Assembly: GCA_002706685.1 (NCBI GenBank)
Contig: PALV01000021.1
Location: forward strand, 62,001 to 126,000
DNA from: Gammaproteobacteria bacterium
GTDB taxonomy: Bacteria; Pseudomonadota; Gammaproteobacteria; Pseudomonadales; Pseudohongiellaceae
Reading direction: 5' to 3'
DNA length: 64,000 nt
Positions 41,730 to 50,033 of this stretch are shown piece by piece. Positions within the stretch are counted from its first letter, which is position 1. Each line of letters opens with the position of its first letter. The notes under the pieces are model-generated. The model saw only the letters and a program-made list of their open reading frames with translations, was not told the DNA's origin and searched no databases. The position numbers and the translations under genes were made by a program.

Positions 41730-43559
41730 ATGAGCAACGCGACCATCACAACCTTATTGTTCTGCCTGCTTTTGTTAGCCCCGCTTTTTTACGTTTTCAG
41801 GCGCTGGCAGCCAAGCCAGGCCAGCAGTCGTTCACGCCGTGACCAGCTCAATGAACAGTCCATGCGCATCCTCTCCAGCGCTGTGGAACAGAGCCAGAGC
41901 GGCGTGGTCATTGCCGACTGCTCAGGCATCATCGAATACGTGAATCCCCGCTACACGCAGATCACCGGCTACAGCAATGCAGAAGCTGTCGGGCGCATCG
42001 CCGAGCTGATGAACAACGAACAGCTGACAGACCCCAACAACCTGACCATGCAGGAAGCCATGCAGCTTGGCAGTAGCTGGGAAACCTTCATGGTCAGCTC
42101 CCGCAAGAATGGCGAACGCTTCTGGCAACAGGTAACTGCCTCCCCCATTCATGACGACCTGGGCGCGCTAAGCCATATCGTGCTGAACATTGAAGACATC
42201 AGCGAGCGCGTGGAAACCCAGGCGCAGATGGAACAGCTTGCTTTTTATGACCCGTTGACTGGCCTCGAGAATCGCCGTCTGTTTAAGGACCGTCTGGAAC
42301 AGAGCCTCAAGCATGTGCGTCGAAGCAAAAAGAGCACGGCACTGCTGTTTATCGACCTGGATCAGTTCAAGCGCATCAATGACACGCTGGGGCATGATGC
42401 CGGCGATGAATTGCTGACCACCGTCGCCAGGCGACTGCGTGAGTGCGTGCGCGAAGAAGACATCGTGGCACGCCTGGGTGGCGATGAGTTCACGATACTA
42501 CTGGCGGACATCAGTCACGCCGACGACGCAGGTCTGGTTGCCCGCAAGATACTTCAGTCACTGACCGAGCCGATTCAGCTGGGTGCCCAGGAAGTGACTG
42601 TCAGTGGCAGTATCGGTATCACCATTGCACCTGAAGACAGCATGAACGCCAGCGTATTGATGCGCAATGCCGATCTGGCCATGTACCGTGCCAAGGATCA
42701 GGGCCGCAACAATTTTCAGTTTTTCACCGATGACATGAACATCGAGTCGCAGGCGCGCATGTCGCTTGAGAATGAACTGCGGCTGGCAGTATCGAATCGC
42801 GATTTTGTGGTGTTTTTCCAGCCACAGATCAATCTTGCCAACAATAAGATCTGTGGCTTCGAGGCGCTGGTACGCTGGCGACATGAACAGGTTGACCTGA
42901 TTCCGCCAGATCGATTCATACCGGTAGCCGAAGAAACGGGCCTGATTATCCAGGTTGGAGAAATTGTTCTGCGCCAGGCCTGTGCGCAGATAAAGGCTCT
43001 GCAAGTGGCCGGCCTGCACGGCTATACCGTTGCTGTCAATCTGTCAGCTCGCCAGTTTCGCGACTCCAACCTGGTCAGCCTGGTTCGTGAAGTACTGACC
43101 GAAACCCAGCTTGAACCACGCTGGCTGGAGCTGGAAATCACCGAAAGCATGCTAATGGACAATATCGAACAGGCCATCGAGATTCTGACCGAGCTCAAGA
43201 AACTCGGTGTTACGGTGACCATCGACGACTTTGGCACCGGATATTCATCACTCAGCTATCTGACACAGTTGCCTGTGGATAAACTGAAAGTTGACCGCTC
43301 TTTTGTCAGCAACCTGCCTGAAAGCGCCCGCCACACCGCCATCACGACTGCCATCATCGCAATGGCGCAGCGCCTTAAACTGCAGGTCGTCGCCGAAGGC
43401 GTGGAAACGGCATCACAGGCGAATTTCCTGCTCGACAACCAATGCAACATCCTGCAGGGATTTCTGTTCTCACCACCGGTCAATCCCGAATCCCTGGATC
43501 AGACGCTTACTCAGCTTGGGCTGATGCTGGAAACAGGAACTGCCCGCTGCCCCGCCTGA
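41730..43559 (+). CDS. PAS-GGDEF-EAL bifunctional c-di-GMP turnover protein
   Basis: This 609-residue membrane-anchored signalling protein has one N-terminal transmembrane helix (about residues 6-24), then a PAS domain (about 45-160), GGDEF (about 165-325) and EAL (about 345-590). GGDEF is intact (residues 250-254) with an inhibitory-site RxxD, REED at 241-244, exactly five residues before it. The EAL domain keeps CGFEALVRW, ELEITES, TIDDFGTGYSS and VVAEGVET, so both synthesis and hydrolysis of c-di-GMP are possible. The PAS ligand is unknown. The 90-base upstream gap after argF shows no strong promoter. Confidence 0.95.
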   Translation: MSNATITTLLFCLLLLAPLFYVFRRWQPSQASSRSRRDQLNEQSMRILSSAVEQSQSGVVIADCSGIIEYVNPRYTQITGYSNAEAVGRIAELMNNEQLTDPNNLTMQEAMQLGSSWETFMVSSRKNGERFWQQVTASPIHDDLGALSHIVLNIEDISERVETQAQMEQLAFYDPLTGLENRRLFKDRLEQSLKHVRRSKKSTALLFIDLDQFKRINDTLGHDAGDELLTTVARRLRECVREEDIVARLGGDEFTILLADISHADDAGLVARKILQSLTEPIQLGAQEVTVSGSIGITIAPEDSMNASVLMRNADLAMYRAKDQGRNNFQFFTDDMNIESQARMSLENELRLAVSNRDFVVFFQPQINLANNKICGFEALVRWRHEQVDLIPPDRFIPVAEETGLIIQVGEIVLRQACAQIKALQVAGLHGYTVAVNLSARQFRDSNLVSLVREVLTETQLEPRWLELEITESMLMDNIEQAIEILTELKKLGVTVTIDDFGTGYSSLSYLTQLPVDKLKVDRSFVSNLPESARHTAITTAIIAMAQRLKLQVVAEGVETASQANFLLDNQCNILQGFLFSPPVNPESLDQTLTQLGLMLETGTARCPA

Positions 43560-43590
43560 ACCCTTTGTATTGCCAGATCTGAAATCCCAC

Positions 43591-43604
43591 CACTATATAT
43601 AGTG
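43591..43604. promoter_or_regulatory. NrdR-type box 1 upstream of nrdA
   Basis: CACTATATATAGTG is a perfect 14-base palindrome in the 320-base region before nrdA. It matches the NrdR box core (an AC-rich half, TATA centre and GT-rich half). NrdR is the ATP/dATP-sensing repressor of ribonucleotide reductase genes. NrdR itself is not in the window. Confidence 0.7.
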
Positions 43605-43628
43605 TTCGATTACACAAAAAATCACACC

Positions 43629-43648
43629 TTATCCACAAGATATTCACA
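43629..43648 (+). promoter_or_regulatory. Tandem DnaA boxes upstream of nrdA
   Basis: TTATCCACA (43629-43637) is a perfect DnaA box. ATATTCACA (43640-43648), in the same orientation 11 bases downstream, differs from TTATNCACA at its first base. DnaA binding to the nrdAB promoter is known in E. coli, where it ties dNTP supply to replication. Confidence 0.65.
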
Positions 43649-43658
43649 GAAAAAGCAC

Positions 43659-43687
43659 TTGCAATAAGACCAATAGCGCACTATCTT
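43659..43687 (+). promoter_or_regulatory. Candidate nrdA promoter
   Basis: TTGCAA (43659-43664) and TATCTT (43682-43687) are separated by 17 bases, giving a predicted start near 43694. The second NrdR-type box would then lie just downstream of the start, and the DnaA boxes just upstream of the -35. Confidence 0.45.
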
Positions 43688-43708
43688 GTGTGTTGTCCGC
43701 AAAAACCG

Positions 43709-43720
43709 ACTATATATAGT
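43709..43720. promoter_or_regulatory. NrdR-type box 2 upstream of nrdA
   Basis: ACTATATATAGT is a 12-base palindrome sharing the core of box 1. The centres are 117 bases apart, about eleven helical turns, far more than the roughly three turns seen in E. coli. Looping or independent binding would be needed. Confidence 0.65.
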
Positions 43721-43879
43721 AGTTTTCCTGTTTGGCATCCGTCATTACTGCTGTGTCGACAGCCTGTCGCCCGGAAATGACGATTTTTGACACAAGACCT
43801 GTACCAAAAAACAGCACAACGATATTCAGAAATTTGCTTCTACCTTAACAATAACATCATTGCGTTCATGGAGAATCCA

Positions 43880-46735
43880 ATGCAGACCAATACCCCCAGC
43901 TACGGCAGCACACCCACCGCTCAACGCGCCGCGCCGCGGGCAGAACAAGACCTGCCGGCGACTGCGCCTGGCCAACTGCGGGTCATCAAGCGCAATGGCG
44001 CCGTTGTGACCTACGATGAGTCAAAAATCGTGGTGGCCATCACCAAGGCCTATCTGGCCATCGAAGGTGGCACGGCTGCTGCCTCGGCACGAGTCCGTGA
44101 AACTGTCAGCAAGATGGCTGCACAGATCAGCACCATCTTCAAGCGTCGTATGCCGTCCGGTGGCTCCATCCATATTGAAGAGATACAGGATCAGGTCGAG
44201 CTGGCACTGATGCGCACTGGTGAACACAAGGTGGCTCGCGCATACGTACTGTACCGCGCGGAACACACACGCCTGCGTGAACAGCAGCGCAGCCGCGAAC
44301 AACAGCAGGAAACCAGTGTTCAGGTCACCTACCCTGACGGCAGCCAGGCGCCTCTCGACACCGTTCGACTGCGCACTGTCATTGATGAAGCCTGTGTCGG
44401 ACTGGAAGGCGTCTCTGCAGATGCCATCTACGAAGAAACGCTGCGCAACCTTTACCCTGGGGTCAAGCTTGAAGACGTTCGCACCTCTGCGGTGATGACG
44501 GCACGTACGCTGGTTGAACAGGATCCAAATTATTCCTACGTCACTGCACGTCTGCTGCTAGACACACTGCGCAGTGAAGCGCTGGGTTTCCTCGGTCTGA
44601 CTGACAGTGCAACTCAGAGCGAAATGAACTATCGCTATCCAACCGTGCTGCGCCCCTATATTGAAAAAGGTGTGGAACTTGGCCTGCTGTCACCTCACCT
44701 GCTGGAGTTTGACCTGGATGTGCTGGGTGAAGCCCTGAAAGCCGAGCGTGACACGCAGTTCACTTACCTGGGCCTGCAGACTCTGTACGATCGCTATTTC
44801 ATCCACAGCGAAGGCGTGCGTTTCGAGTTGCCGCAGATTTTCTTCATGCGGGTCGCTATGGGTCTGGCCAGCAACGAAACCGACCGTGAAGCACGTGCCA
44901 TCGAGTTCTACAATCTGATTTCCAGCTTCGACTACATGGTATCAACACCGCAGCTGTTCAATTCCGGCACCCTGCGCCCGCAGTTGTCTTCCTGCTTCCT
45001 GACCACCGTGCCAGACGATCTGCATGGCATCTACAGCGCCATCAAAGACAACGCCATGCTCTCCAAATGGGCTGGCGGTCTGGGCAATGACTGGACTCCC
45101 GTGCGTGCACTGGGCGCCAACATCAAAGGCACCAACGGCAAATCCCAGGGCATCGTTCCATTCCTGAAGGTCGTCAACGATACGGCTGTCGCGGTCAACC
45201 AGGGTGGCAAGCGCAAAGGAGCGGTCTGTGCCTATCTGGAAACCTGGCACCTGGACATCGAGGAGTTCCTGGAGCTGCGCAAGAACACCGGTGATGACCG
45301 TCGTCGTACTCACGACATGAATACGGCCAACTGGATTCCCGACCTGTTCATGAAGCGCGTGTTTGATGACGGCGAGTGGACACTGTTCTCGCCCAACAAT
45401 GTACCTGAACTGCACGACCTGCATGGCGAAGCATTCGAGCGCGCCTACGAAGAGTACGAGCGCAAAGCAGCTGCTGGCGAAATGGAAATCTACAAAACTG
45501 TGCGTGCCAAGGATCTGTGGCGCAAGATGCTGTCCATGCTGTTCGAGACCGGACACCCGTGGATCACTTTCAAGGATGCGTGTAACGTGCGCTCACCACA
45601 GCAGCATGTCGGCACCATTCATTCATCAAACCTGTGTACGGAAATCACACTGAATACCAGTGCTGACGAAATCGCGGTCTGTAACCTGGGCTCGGTCAAC
45701 CTGGTCAACCATGTCACCGAACAGGGTCTGGACACAGAGAAACTGCAGCGCACCATCAAAACTGCTGTGCGCATGCTGGATAACGTTATCGACATCAACT
45801 ACTACTCGGTGCCACAGGCGGAAAACTCCAACCTCAAGCACCGTCCGGTGGGCATGGGTGTGATGGGTTTCCAGGACGCGCTGTACGCCCAGCGCATAGC
45901 TTACGGTTCCGACCAGGCGGTTGAGTTTGCTGACCGCTCGATGGAAGTCATCAGCTACTACGCCATTCAGGCGTCCACTGATCTGGCCGAAGAGCGTGGT
46001 CCCTACCAGTCCTACAAGGGCTCACTGTGGGATCAGGGCATTCTGCCAATCGACTCACTGAAGCTGCTGCAGGAAGTGCGAGGCGAGAAGTATCTGGAAG
46101 TCGATATGGGTCAGACCCAGGACTGGGAAGCACTGCGACAGCGCATTGCCCAGACCGGCATGCGTAACTCAAACGTACTGGCAATTGCACCGACTGCGAC
46201 CATCGCCAATATCTCGGGTGTATCACAGTCAATTGAACCGACCTATCAGAACCTGTACGTCAAATCGAACCTGTCGGGCGAATTCACCGTGGTTAACCCC
46301 TACCTGATCCGCGACCTGAAGGCACTGGATCTGTGGGACAACGTCATGGTTAACGACCTGAAGTACTACGATGGCAGCGTGCAGCAGATCGATCGTATCC
46401 CGCAGCACCTCAAAGATCTGTACGCAACTGCATTCGAAGTCGAGCCCCGCTGGCTGGTGGATGCAGCCAGTCGCCGCCAGAAGTGGATCGATCAGGCACA
46501 GTCGCTGAACCTTTATATATCAGGTGCCAACGGCAAGAAGCTGGATATCACGTATCGCATGGCCTGGCTGCGCGGTCTCAAGACTACCTATTACTTGCGC
46601 TCCCTGGCTGCGACCAGCACCGAGAAGTCGACGGTCGCGGGCAGCAAATTGAATGCCGTTTCCAGTACACCAGAGCCAGCACCGGTACCTCAGGCCTGCT
46701 CTATCGATGACCCTGACTGCGAAGCATGTCAGTGA
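43880..46735 (+). CDS. nrdA: Ribonucleoside-diphosphate reductase class Ia, alpha subunit
   Basis: NrdA holds the active and allosteric sites of aerobic ribonucleotide reductase. The ATG at 43880 with GGAG seven bases upstream is preferred, giving 951 residues. There are two N-terminal ATP-cones: the first begins about [18 protein letters not shown] and the second about [17 protein letters not shown], as in Pseudomonas NrdA. The catalytic barrel has [28 protein letters not shown] and [10 protein letters not shown] with the redox Cys residues. The C terminus ends DDPDCEACQ, the swinging CxxC pair. It is followed 28 bases later by nrdB and preceded by NrdR and DnaA sites. Confidence 0.97.
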   Translation: MQTNTPSYGSTPTAQRAAPRAEQDLPATAPGQLRVIKRNGAVVTYDESKIVVAITKAYLAIEGGTAAASARVRETVSKMAAQISTIFKRRMPSGGSIHIEEIQDQVELALMRTGEHKVARAYVLYRAEHTRLREQQRSREQQQETSVQVTYPDGSQAPLDTVRLRTVIDEACVGLEGVSADAIYEETLRNLYPGVKLEDVRTSAVMTARTLVEQDPNYSYVTARLLLDTLRSEALGFLGLTDSATQSEMNYRYPTVLRPYIEKGVELGLLSPHLLEFDLDVLGEALKAERDTQFTYLGLQTLYDRYFIHSEGVRFELPQIFFMRVAMGLASNETDREARAIEFYNLISSFDYMVSTPQLFNSGTLRPQLSSCFLTTVPDDLHGIYSAIKDNAMLSKWAGGLGNDWTPVRALGANIKGTNGKSQGIVPFLKVVNDTAVAVNQGGKRKGAVCAYLETWHLDIEEFLELRKNTGDDRRRTHDMNTANWIPDLFMKRVFDDGEWTLFSPNNVPELHDLHGEAFERAYEEYERKAAAGEMEIYKTVRAKDLWRKMLSMLFETGHPWITFKDACNVRSPQQHVGTIHSSNLCTEITLNTSADEIAVCNLGSVNLVNHVTEQGLDTEKLQRTIKTAVRMLDNVIDINYYSVPQAENSNLKHRPVGMGVMGFQDALYAQRIAYGSDQAVEFADRSMEVISYYAIQASTDLAEERGPYQSYKGSLWDQGILPIDSLKLLQEVRGEKYLEVDMGQTQDWEALRQRIAQTGMRNSNVLAIAPTATIANISGVSQSIEPTYQNLYVKSNLSGEFTVVNPYLIRDLKALDLWDNVMVNDLKYYDGSVQQIDRIPQHLKDLYATAFEVEPRWLVDAASRRQKWIDQAQSLNLYISGANGKKLDITYRMAWLRGLKTTYYLRSLAATSTEKSTVAGSKLNAVSSTPEPAPVPQACSIDDPDCEACQ

Positions 46736-46763
46736 TAATAAATTTCAAAATCAGGGGGTTAAC

Positions 46764-48191
46764 ATGATTTCTTGGGATGAGTTCTACGACGATCCGACTT
46801 CAGTGGACGACGGCAAGGCGGCGGCAAAACCAGCCCAGCCCGCCCGCGCCACCTCACAGTCGGCAAGTGCTGCTGCCGGTCAGGCGGCAGCAACTGCTGC
46901 GGCGCAGGCCAGCAACAACAGTGTCGCCTCATCGGTGGCACCACGTGTCTCCGAACAGACAGCGTCCAGCTACAATGAAGCGCTGGCAGCCGCCCGTACC
47001 ATGCAGGCCATGGACGAGGCCCTGGCACCAGAGCCAGCCCAGACGGAACTGCCTGCCAACGCATCTTCAGATGCCAAGGCAGAAGCCAATAACCAGCGCG
47101 TTCTGGCACAGGCTCACGCCGAGCTGGAAAAGCTGGACATCAGCGCCGGTCAGCAGGAGCTCGAAGAGTGGACGGAACGCGTATCCGTTGACGACAAGCG
47201 CATGATCAACTGCCGCGCCGACCTGAACCAGCTGGTGCCGTTCAAATATGACTGGGCCTGGCAAAAATACCTTGATGGCTGCGCCAACCACTGGATGCCG
47301 CAGGAAATCAACATGAACGCGGATATCGCGCTCTGGAAAGGCTCCAATGGGCTGACGCCGGACGAAAGACTGATCGTCAAGCGTAACCTGGGTTTCTTCT
47401 CCACCGCCGATTCACTGGTTGCCAATAACCTGGTGCTCGCCATCTATCGTCTGATCACCAACCCGGAATGCCGTCAGTACATTCTGCGTCAGGCATTTGA
47501 GGAAGCCATCCACACCCATGCCTACCAGTACTGCATCGAGTCACTGGGTATGGACGAAGGTGAAATCTTCAACATGTACCACGAGATCCCTTCGGTCGCC
47601 AAAAAGGCTTCCTGGGGTCTTAAGTACACCCAGGAACTGAGTGATCCCAACTTTACTACGGGCACACCAGAAACAGACAAGGCACTTTTGAAGAACCTGA
47701 TTGCCTTCTATTGCTGTCTGGAAGGTATTTTCTTTTATTGCGGATTTACCCAGATTCTGTCCATGGGTCGCCGCAACAAGATGACGGGTACTTCCGAGCA
47801 GTTCCAGTACATTCTGCGTGACGAGTCCATGCACCTGAACTTCGGCATCGACATGATCAACCAGATCAAGATCGAAAACCCGCAATTGTGGGACGATGCC
47901 ATGAAGCGTGATGCAACTCGCATGATACTGCAGGCTACCCAGCTGGAAATTGAATACGCACGTGACACCATGCCACGCGGTGTATTGGGTATGAACGCTG
48001 TCATGATGGAAGAGTATCTGCAGTTCATTGCCAATCGTCGCCTGGTCCAGATTGGACTGCCCGAGCAGTTCAAGGGTGTGAAGAACCCCTTCCCATGGAT
48101 GTCGGAAATCATGGATCTGCGCAAAGAGAAGAACTTCTTCGAAACACGTGTCATCGAATACCAGACCGGAGGTGCACTGAGCTGGGATTGA
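46764..48191 (+). CDS. nrdB: Ribonucleoside-diphosphate reductase class Ia, beta subunit
   Basis: NrdB carries the di-iron tyrosyl radical cofactor. The ATG at 46764, preceded by CAGGGGG, gives 475 residues, about 100 more than E. coli. The extra length is an Ala/Gln/Ser-rich, probably disordered linker (about residues 17-120) after the conserved start [10 protein letters not shown]. The core begins [23 protein letters not shown]. Iron ligands and the radical Tyr lie in [13 protein letters not shown] (Glu, His and Tyr in register with E115, H118 and Y122 of E. coli). Pseudomonas NrdB has a similar but shorter extension. A strong hairpin follows the stop. Confidence 0.97.
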   Translation: MISWDEFYDDPTSVDDGKAAAKPAQPARATSQSASAAAGQAAATAAAQASNNSVASSVAPRVSEQTASSYNEALAAARTMQAMDEALAPEPAQTELPANASSDAKAEANNQRVLAQAHAELEKLDISAGQQELEEWTERVSVDDKRMINCRADLNQLVPFKYDWAWQKYLDGCANHWMPQEINMNADIALWKGSNGLTPDERLIVKRNLGFFSTADSLVANNLVLAIYRLITNPECRQYILRQAFEEAIHTHAYQYCIESLGMDEGEIFNMYHEIPSVAKKASWGLKYTQELSDPNFTTGTPETDKALLKNLIAFYCCLEGIFFYCGFTQILSMGRRNKMTGTSEQFQYILRDESMHLNFGIDMINQIKIENPQLWDDAMKRDATRMILQATQLEIEYARDTMPRGVLGMNAVMMEEYLQFIANRRLVQIGLPEQFKGVKNPFPWMSEIMDLRKEKNFFETRVIEYQTGGALSWD

Positions 48192-48214
48192 TCGGGCAGA
48201 GTTAACACATCGGG

Positions 48215-48254
48215 TCCGGCCTGGGTGGTCTTTCGCCATACCATCCAGGCCGGA
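48215..48254 (+). other. Long hairpin after nrdB
   Basis: A 15-base arm at 48215-48229 (TCCGGCCTGGGTGGT) pairs with ACCATCCAGGCCGGA at 48240-48254, with one G-U pair and a 10-base loop. No U-tract follows. It starts 23 bases after the nrdB stop and may stabilise the nrdAB message or hinder transcription into the next gene. Confidence 0.55.
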
Positions 48255-48298
48255 TACCGCTGTGTCTTGAACAACCCTGTCCAAATGAGCCTATATCT

Positions 48299-48943
48299 AT
48301 GTCTGGCACACGCCTGTCTGACAGCGACATCTCCGCTACCTCCTCCCAGCTCAACGGGCCCTCCAGTACAGGCGGCGCCGTCCTGCTGGCAGCTGGCTTT
48401 AGCCGACGATTCGGCAGCGTCAAGTTGGCAGCCAGGCTGCCTGACGGAGATACCCTGTTCGCAAGGACACTTCGCAATCTGTTGGCAGCAGCTCCGGAAG
48501 TGATTGTGGTTGGCAGAGCTGAATTGGCACAACAGGGCGTCTATGAAGACGTGCAATCCGCTGACCCACGCCGGGTGAAGCTGGTCATGTGCTCCCAGGC
48601 CGAGGAAGGTATGGGCAGAACGCTGGCGACCGGGGCATCGCATATTCCGGCCCACTGGCCCAGTTGTCTGATCTGTCTGGCTGACATGCCATACATCGCT
48701 ACCGAAACCTACCGTGAGATACTGCAACACTGCGCCCCGGACACTATCGTCATCCCCAGTTTTCAGGGACGCCGCGGCCATCCTATCGGTTTTGGACAAA
48801 GGTTTTTTGAGGAACTACAGAACTGCCAAGGTGACACCGGCGCGAGAAACCTGCTCAGCTCCCGACCCGATGCAATACGCCCCCTGCCCGTTAACGACCC
48901 TGGCATTCTTCAGGATATCGACCAGCCGGACGATCTGGCCTAG
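48299..48943 (+). CDS. MocA-like nucleotidyltransferase (MobA/MocA family)
   Basis: This 214-residue protein has the nucleotidyltransferase fold typical of molybdenum-cofactor cytidylyl- or guanylyltransferases. The loop AVLLAAGFSRRFGSVKL comes at about residue 27, CLADMPYIATETY holds the metal-binding Asp, and GRRGHPIGFG near residue 160 is typical of the MocA branch. In that branch CMP is added to the cofactor of xanthine-dehydrogenase-type enzymes. No molybdoenzyme or other moa/mob gene is near, so the role is uncertain. The first 25 residues are Ser/Thr-rich and may start later. It ends 9 bases before the cyclophilin gene. Confidence 0.78.
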   Translation: MSGTRLSDSDISATSSQLNGPSSTGGAVLLAAGFSRRFGSVKLAARLPDGDTLFARTLRNLLAAAPEVIVVGRAELAQQGVYEDVQSADPRRVKLVMCSQAEEGMGRTLATGASHIPAHWPSCLICLADMPYIATETYREILQHCAPDTIVIPSFQGRRGHPIGFGQRFFEELQNCQGDTGARNLLSSRPDAIRPLPVNDPGILQDIDQPDDLA

Positions 48944-48952
48944 AATGGCGCC

Positions 48953-49822
48953 ATGACTGCGATCTTACGGACCAACCAGATTAACCTCCGTCGTCTCTGC
49001 GCGCTGACGGCGCTTTGCGTATTGGCTGCCAGCTTCAGTTCGATGGTGCCAGCTCAATCGTTCAACGAACCGACGCTGAACAATCCCCGCAATCCAGTGC
49101 TGGAAATAAACAGCTCGCTGGGCGATATTCAACTCGAATTGTTTCCCGATGCTGCACCACAGAACGTCGAGCGGGTCCGGCAGCTAGCCGCGCCGGAGCG
49201 CGCCTATTATGACAATCTGACCTTCCATCGCTCAGTCAACAACACACTGATTCAACTCGGTGCACCAGAGCGGGCGGGTCGCGAGCGTCCAGCAACAACG
49301 GTGCCAGATGAAATTAACGCCCGGGGTCTGGGCCTGGAACAGCAACAGGTGCTTGATCCGGGCGGCAGGCCCCATGCCTGGCTGAATATCCGGGACCAGA
49401 TGGATTTTCAGAGTAAACTGCTGATGCCACTGTATCGTCGCCTGAATATCAGCAATGAGTCGCAGCTGATACAGCGCCAGGATGAAGTGCTCGGGCAGTT
49501 GCGCAACATGAATCTGTTGCAGGCTTATGAGCAGATGGGCTATCGCTATGATGGTACGCTGGCATCCCGCCGGCCACTGGCAGGCAGCGTCGTGATGGCG
49601 AACTATGGTCCCAATACCAATGATGGCGAACTGGTCATCCTGCTAAGAGATGCGCCCTGGCTCACAGGCACCCATACAGTGGTGGGTCGAGTAGCCTCAG
49701 GCATGGACGTTGTCGAGCAGATTGGTCGTTATCCGAATGCCAGTGTGCGTGTGTATCAGGTCAGACCCGTTAGCGTTACTCCCGCGGAGGACACAATCAA
49801 TAATGGCCAAACCACCCCGTAG
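48953..49822 (+). CDS. Periplasmic cyclophilin-type peptidyl-prolyl isomerase with a helical insertion
   Basis: This 289-residue precursor has a signal peptide ending about MVPA (residue 34). The cyclophilin fold is split. The N-terminal part (about 48-123) holds LEINSSLGDIQLELFPDAAPQNV and FHRSVNNTLIQLG. The C-terminal part (about 209-272) holds AGSVVMANYGPNTNDGELVILL and HTVVGRVASGMDVVEQI. Between them are about 85 residues, predicted helical (QMDFQSKLLMPLYRRL and following). Arg93 and Gln101 match catalytic Arg55 and Gln63 of human CypA, but the Phe60 position is Thr98, so activity may be reduced. It overlaps the next small gene by 20 bases. Confidence 0.85.
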   Translation: MTAILRTNQINLRRLCALTALCVLAASFSSMVPAQSFNEPTLNNPRNPVLEINSSLGDIQLELFPDAAPQNVERVRQLAAPERAYYDNLTFHRSVNNTLIQLGAPERAGRERPATTVPDEINARGLGLEQQQVLDPGGRPHAWLNIRDQMDFQSKLLMPLYRRLNISNESQLIQRQDEVLGQLRNMNLLQAYEQMGYRYDGTLASRRPLAGSVVMANYGPNTNDGELVILLRDAPWLTGTHTVVGRVASGMDVVEQIGRYPNASVRVYQVRPVSVTPAEDTINNGQTTP

Positions 49823-50033
49823 AAAAAGCAAAGCCCGAGCTGTAAAAGCAAGCACTGCACTGATGCCGATGAGCCTGACAGCCGGACTATTCCTGGGCTT
49901 CGGCCTGGGCGCTCTCACCAGTAGCGTTTTGTGGATGACGCTTGCCGGTCTGGCGGTGGGCGCTGCCGTTGGTTATCACGTCGACAAGCGCAATGGTATT
50001 GCCTACACGCGTGGAAAGATCTCGCGTCGATAA
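49803..50033 (+). CDS. Small membrane protein, 76 residues
   Basis: The protein starts MAKPPRRKSKARAVKAS, a strongly basic segment, then has two hydrophobic stretches (about 20-40 and 43-59) rich in Gly, Leu and Ala with a short turn. It ends with a polar tail DKRNGIAYTRGKISRR. This is typical of a small two-helix inner-membrane protein. No family is recognised. It overlaps the cyclophilin gene by 20 bases in a different frame, suggesting translational coupling, and overlaps the 3' end of dinG on the other strand by 31 bases. Confidence 0.65.
   Translation: MAKPPRRKSKARAVKASTALMPMSLTAGLFLGFGLGALTSSVLWMTLAGLAVGAAVGYHVDKRNGIAYTRGKISRR

Noticed and set aside
47541..48799. Long minus-strand frames opposite nrdB and the MocA-like gene
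   Set aside because: Antisense to conserved genes, with no ribosome-binding site or known domain.
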